A stretch of DNA of 64,000 bases, from assembly GCA_008921705.1 (NCBI GenBank), contig VFFE01008908.1, forward strand, positions 1,713,538-1,777,537. Reading direction: 5' to 3'. The stretch comes from Burhinus oedicnemus (Eukaryota > Chordata > Aves > Charadriiformes > Burhinidae). The position numbers were made by a program, and so were the translations under genes. The notes under the pieces were generated by a model. The model was not told where the DNA came from. It saw nothing but the letters and a program-made list of their open reading frames with translations, and did not search any database. Below, in pieces: positions 62,724 through 64,000 of the stretch; within the stretch, counting starts at the first letter, position 1; each line of letters begins with the position of its first letter.

Positions 62724-63659
62724 GCAAGGGAGAAAGGTCATACCTGTCTCCAGTAGGTGCTCCAGCAACTGTTTAGGTAAAATAGAGCATATTTACAAGG
62801 GGTGGGGGTTTCTAGCCCCCTGGATTCCTGGTAAGCTCCTGGCTAAGGTGCTCCTTTTGGCGAAGACACAGGATGCCAGGAAGGGGAGTATTTTGAAGCT
62901 GTATCCATGCATGGTGCCTGGGATCTCCTCTGAATTCTTTCTGGGGTCCTGATACTTCTCTCATGGGAACAGAGCAGCTTTTGTGCAAGCCAGGGCATAA
63001 TTAAAGGCTGTAGAATTGAAACCCATTCTTGTAATAGGAAAATCATAAATCATAATCCTATTATTCAAATGAATTTACCTGCTCTTTAGGGCTACATTAG
63101 TTCTGTATTTCATTTATCTGTTTCTAAAGCAAATAATTCAGACTATTTCAGTGCTTTTTTTGCTGTAATGTTTTAGCATGCAAATGCTTTGCATTCCTCA
63201 CAAATGCCAAGGAAAGGACATTGTCTTTTGGTTTTGTTGTAGGTGCTTTGTTTATTAGATATTGGCAGGAAACTCTGCTAGGAAAGTGTTTCATCATGCC
63301 TTAGAGAACGAAAGACACACTCAGGCCCTAGATTAGAAAAGCAACAAATTACAAACTTCTGTGCCTTGCTACAGTCCTGCTGCCTGAAAGTTAATTAATT
63401 AGGTGGTCTTAAGGGTTGAACTTCACTGACTTTAGGGACAGTAGGTTTTTTGTTTCTTCTGTGCTTTGTTTTAGGCAAATTCTTACAGGAGGAAGTTAGG
63501 CTGAACATAGTCTCAGCGCATGAAAAATCTGCAAAGAATGGGTTTTCCACTTGCATCATTGTTTTGGACTTAAAGTTTTTGTCAGCTGTTGTTATAATTA
63601 ACTTAACCATGAGAGCTCTTAGGGCTTTACTTGCCTAATTCTTAATGCAGAATCAGGGC
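62724..63659. other. Single-copy non-coding DNA
   Basis: No gene recognised. AT-rich conserved-looking text such as 'aaatcataaatcataatcc' (63042) occurs near the middle. Confidence 0.45.
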
Positions 63660-64000
63660 CTTTGCAGCAGCAAATAATTTTTATTCTTGTTGATTTTTAG
63701 CCTGGCTAGTGGGAGCTGGGAAATTTTAGCATATGTAATTTGAATTATTTCATGAAACATTTAACAAGGGCCTATTTCATTCTTCACTAAGGCAAGTTGA
63801 TGTAAGAAGGATGATGTTATGGTTAATGTAAATCATAATTATTACCAGGTGCATCACTGAACCGGGAAATTGTGCTAAAAATGTAAGTTTTGCTCCATTT
63901 CATATTGAAAAATTACTTTGCAGCTTGACAGCCATTAATCTCCGTTACAGGAATGTTATTCTTTATTTTGGTAAATTACAGCGCTAAGACATAACAAGGC
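63660..64000. promoter_or_regulatory. Candidate conserved non-coding element, running off the window
   Basis: 'agcatatgtaatttgaattatttcatg', 'atgttatggttaatgtaaatcataattattacc' and 'aggtgcatcactgaaccggg' give TAAT cores, an ATTATT word and an AGGTG E-box-like site in non-repetitive AT-rich sequence. It continues to the window edge, so the right boundary is unknown. Confidence 0.32.

Noticed and set aside
1..64000. A CRISPR array, prokaryotic operon, or novel multi-gene system.
   Set aside because: There are no regularly spaced repeats with unique spacers, no clustered co-directional genes and no ribosome-binding sites. CR1 and LTR content show this is an amniote nuclear genome.

Overview
This window is non-coding DNA from an amniote nuclear genome, most likely a bird. 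The evidence is two unmistakable CR1 LINE fragments, one solo LTR of an endogenous retrovirus, very sparse interspersed repeats (about 2 kb of clear elements in 64 kb) and mostly AT-rich single-copy sequence. CR1 also occurs in turtles and crocodilians, so 'bird' rests mainly on the low repeat density. I found no host protein-coding exon, tRNA, rRNA, CRISPR array or bacterial-type operon. The only open reading frames with recognisable protein homology belong to CR1 ORF2. The window is therefore an intergenic stretch or part of a very large intron, and I cannot name the locus.

Layout. 1-10.8 kb: single-copy DNA with a conserved-looking block at 2.64-2.87 kb, a TA microsatellite at 5.76 kb and an AT-rich palindrome at 6.3 kb. 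10.85-11.09 kb: CR1 3' end, plus strand. 12.3-12.7 kb: a TG/TA microsatellite and two remnants of an old palindromic repeat. 17.6 kb: a possible decayed CR1 tail. 20.9 kb: TG/TA repeat. 25.9-26.1 and 28.0-28.3 kb: AT-rich, homeodomain-site-rich blocks. 29.23-30.25 kb: a larger and apparently young CR1 copy on the minus strand, with reverse-transcriptase motifs and one frameshift. 33.1 kb: a 30-base T run. 36.6 kb: another conserved-looking block. 38.7 kb: a MIR-like tail. 39.5 kb: a small CpG cluster. 43.3-43.5 kb: two more ancient repeat remnants, followed by a conserved-looking block. 47.13-47.19 kb: a 31-bp tandem duplication. 53.5-53.9 kb: a strongly AT-rich TAAT-dense block. 55,384-56,108: a 725-bp solo LTR with a 6-bp target-site duplication. 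58-63 kb: GC-richer stretches alternating with conserved-looking AT-rich blocks, plus a CpG-island-like segment at 62.34-62.72 kb.

Nothing here supports a new multi-gene system. The best-supported observations are the structurally complete solo LTR, the nearly open CR1 copy, the CpG-rich segment at 62.3 kb, and several candidate distal regulatory blocks. Those blocks were picked by eye from motif density and need an alignment to test them. All calls come from reading the sequence; no database search was run.
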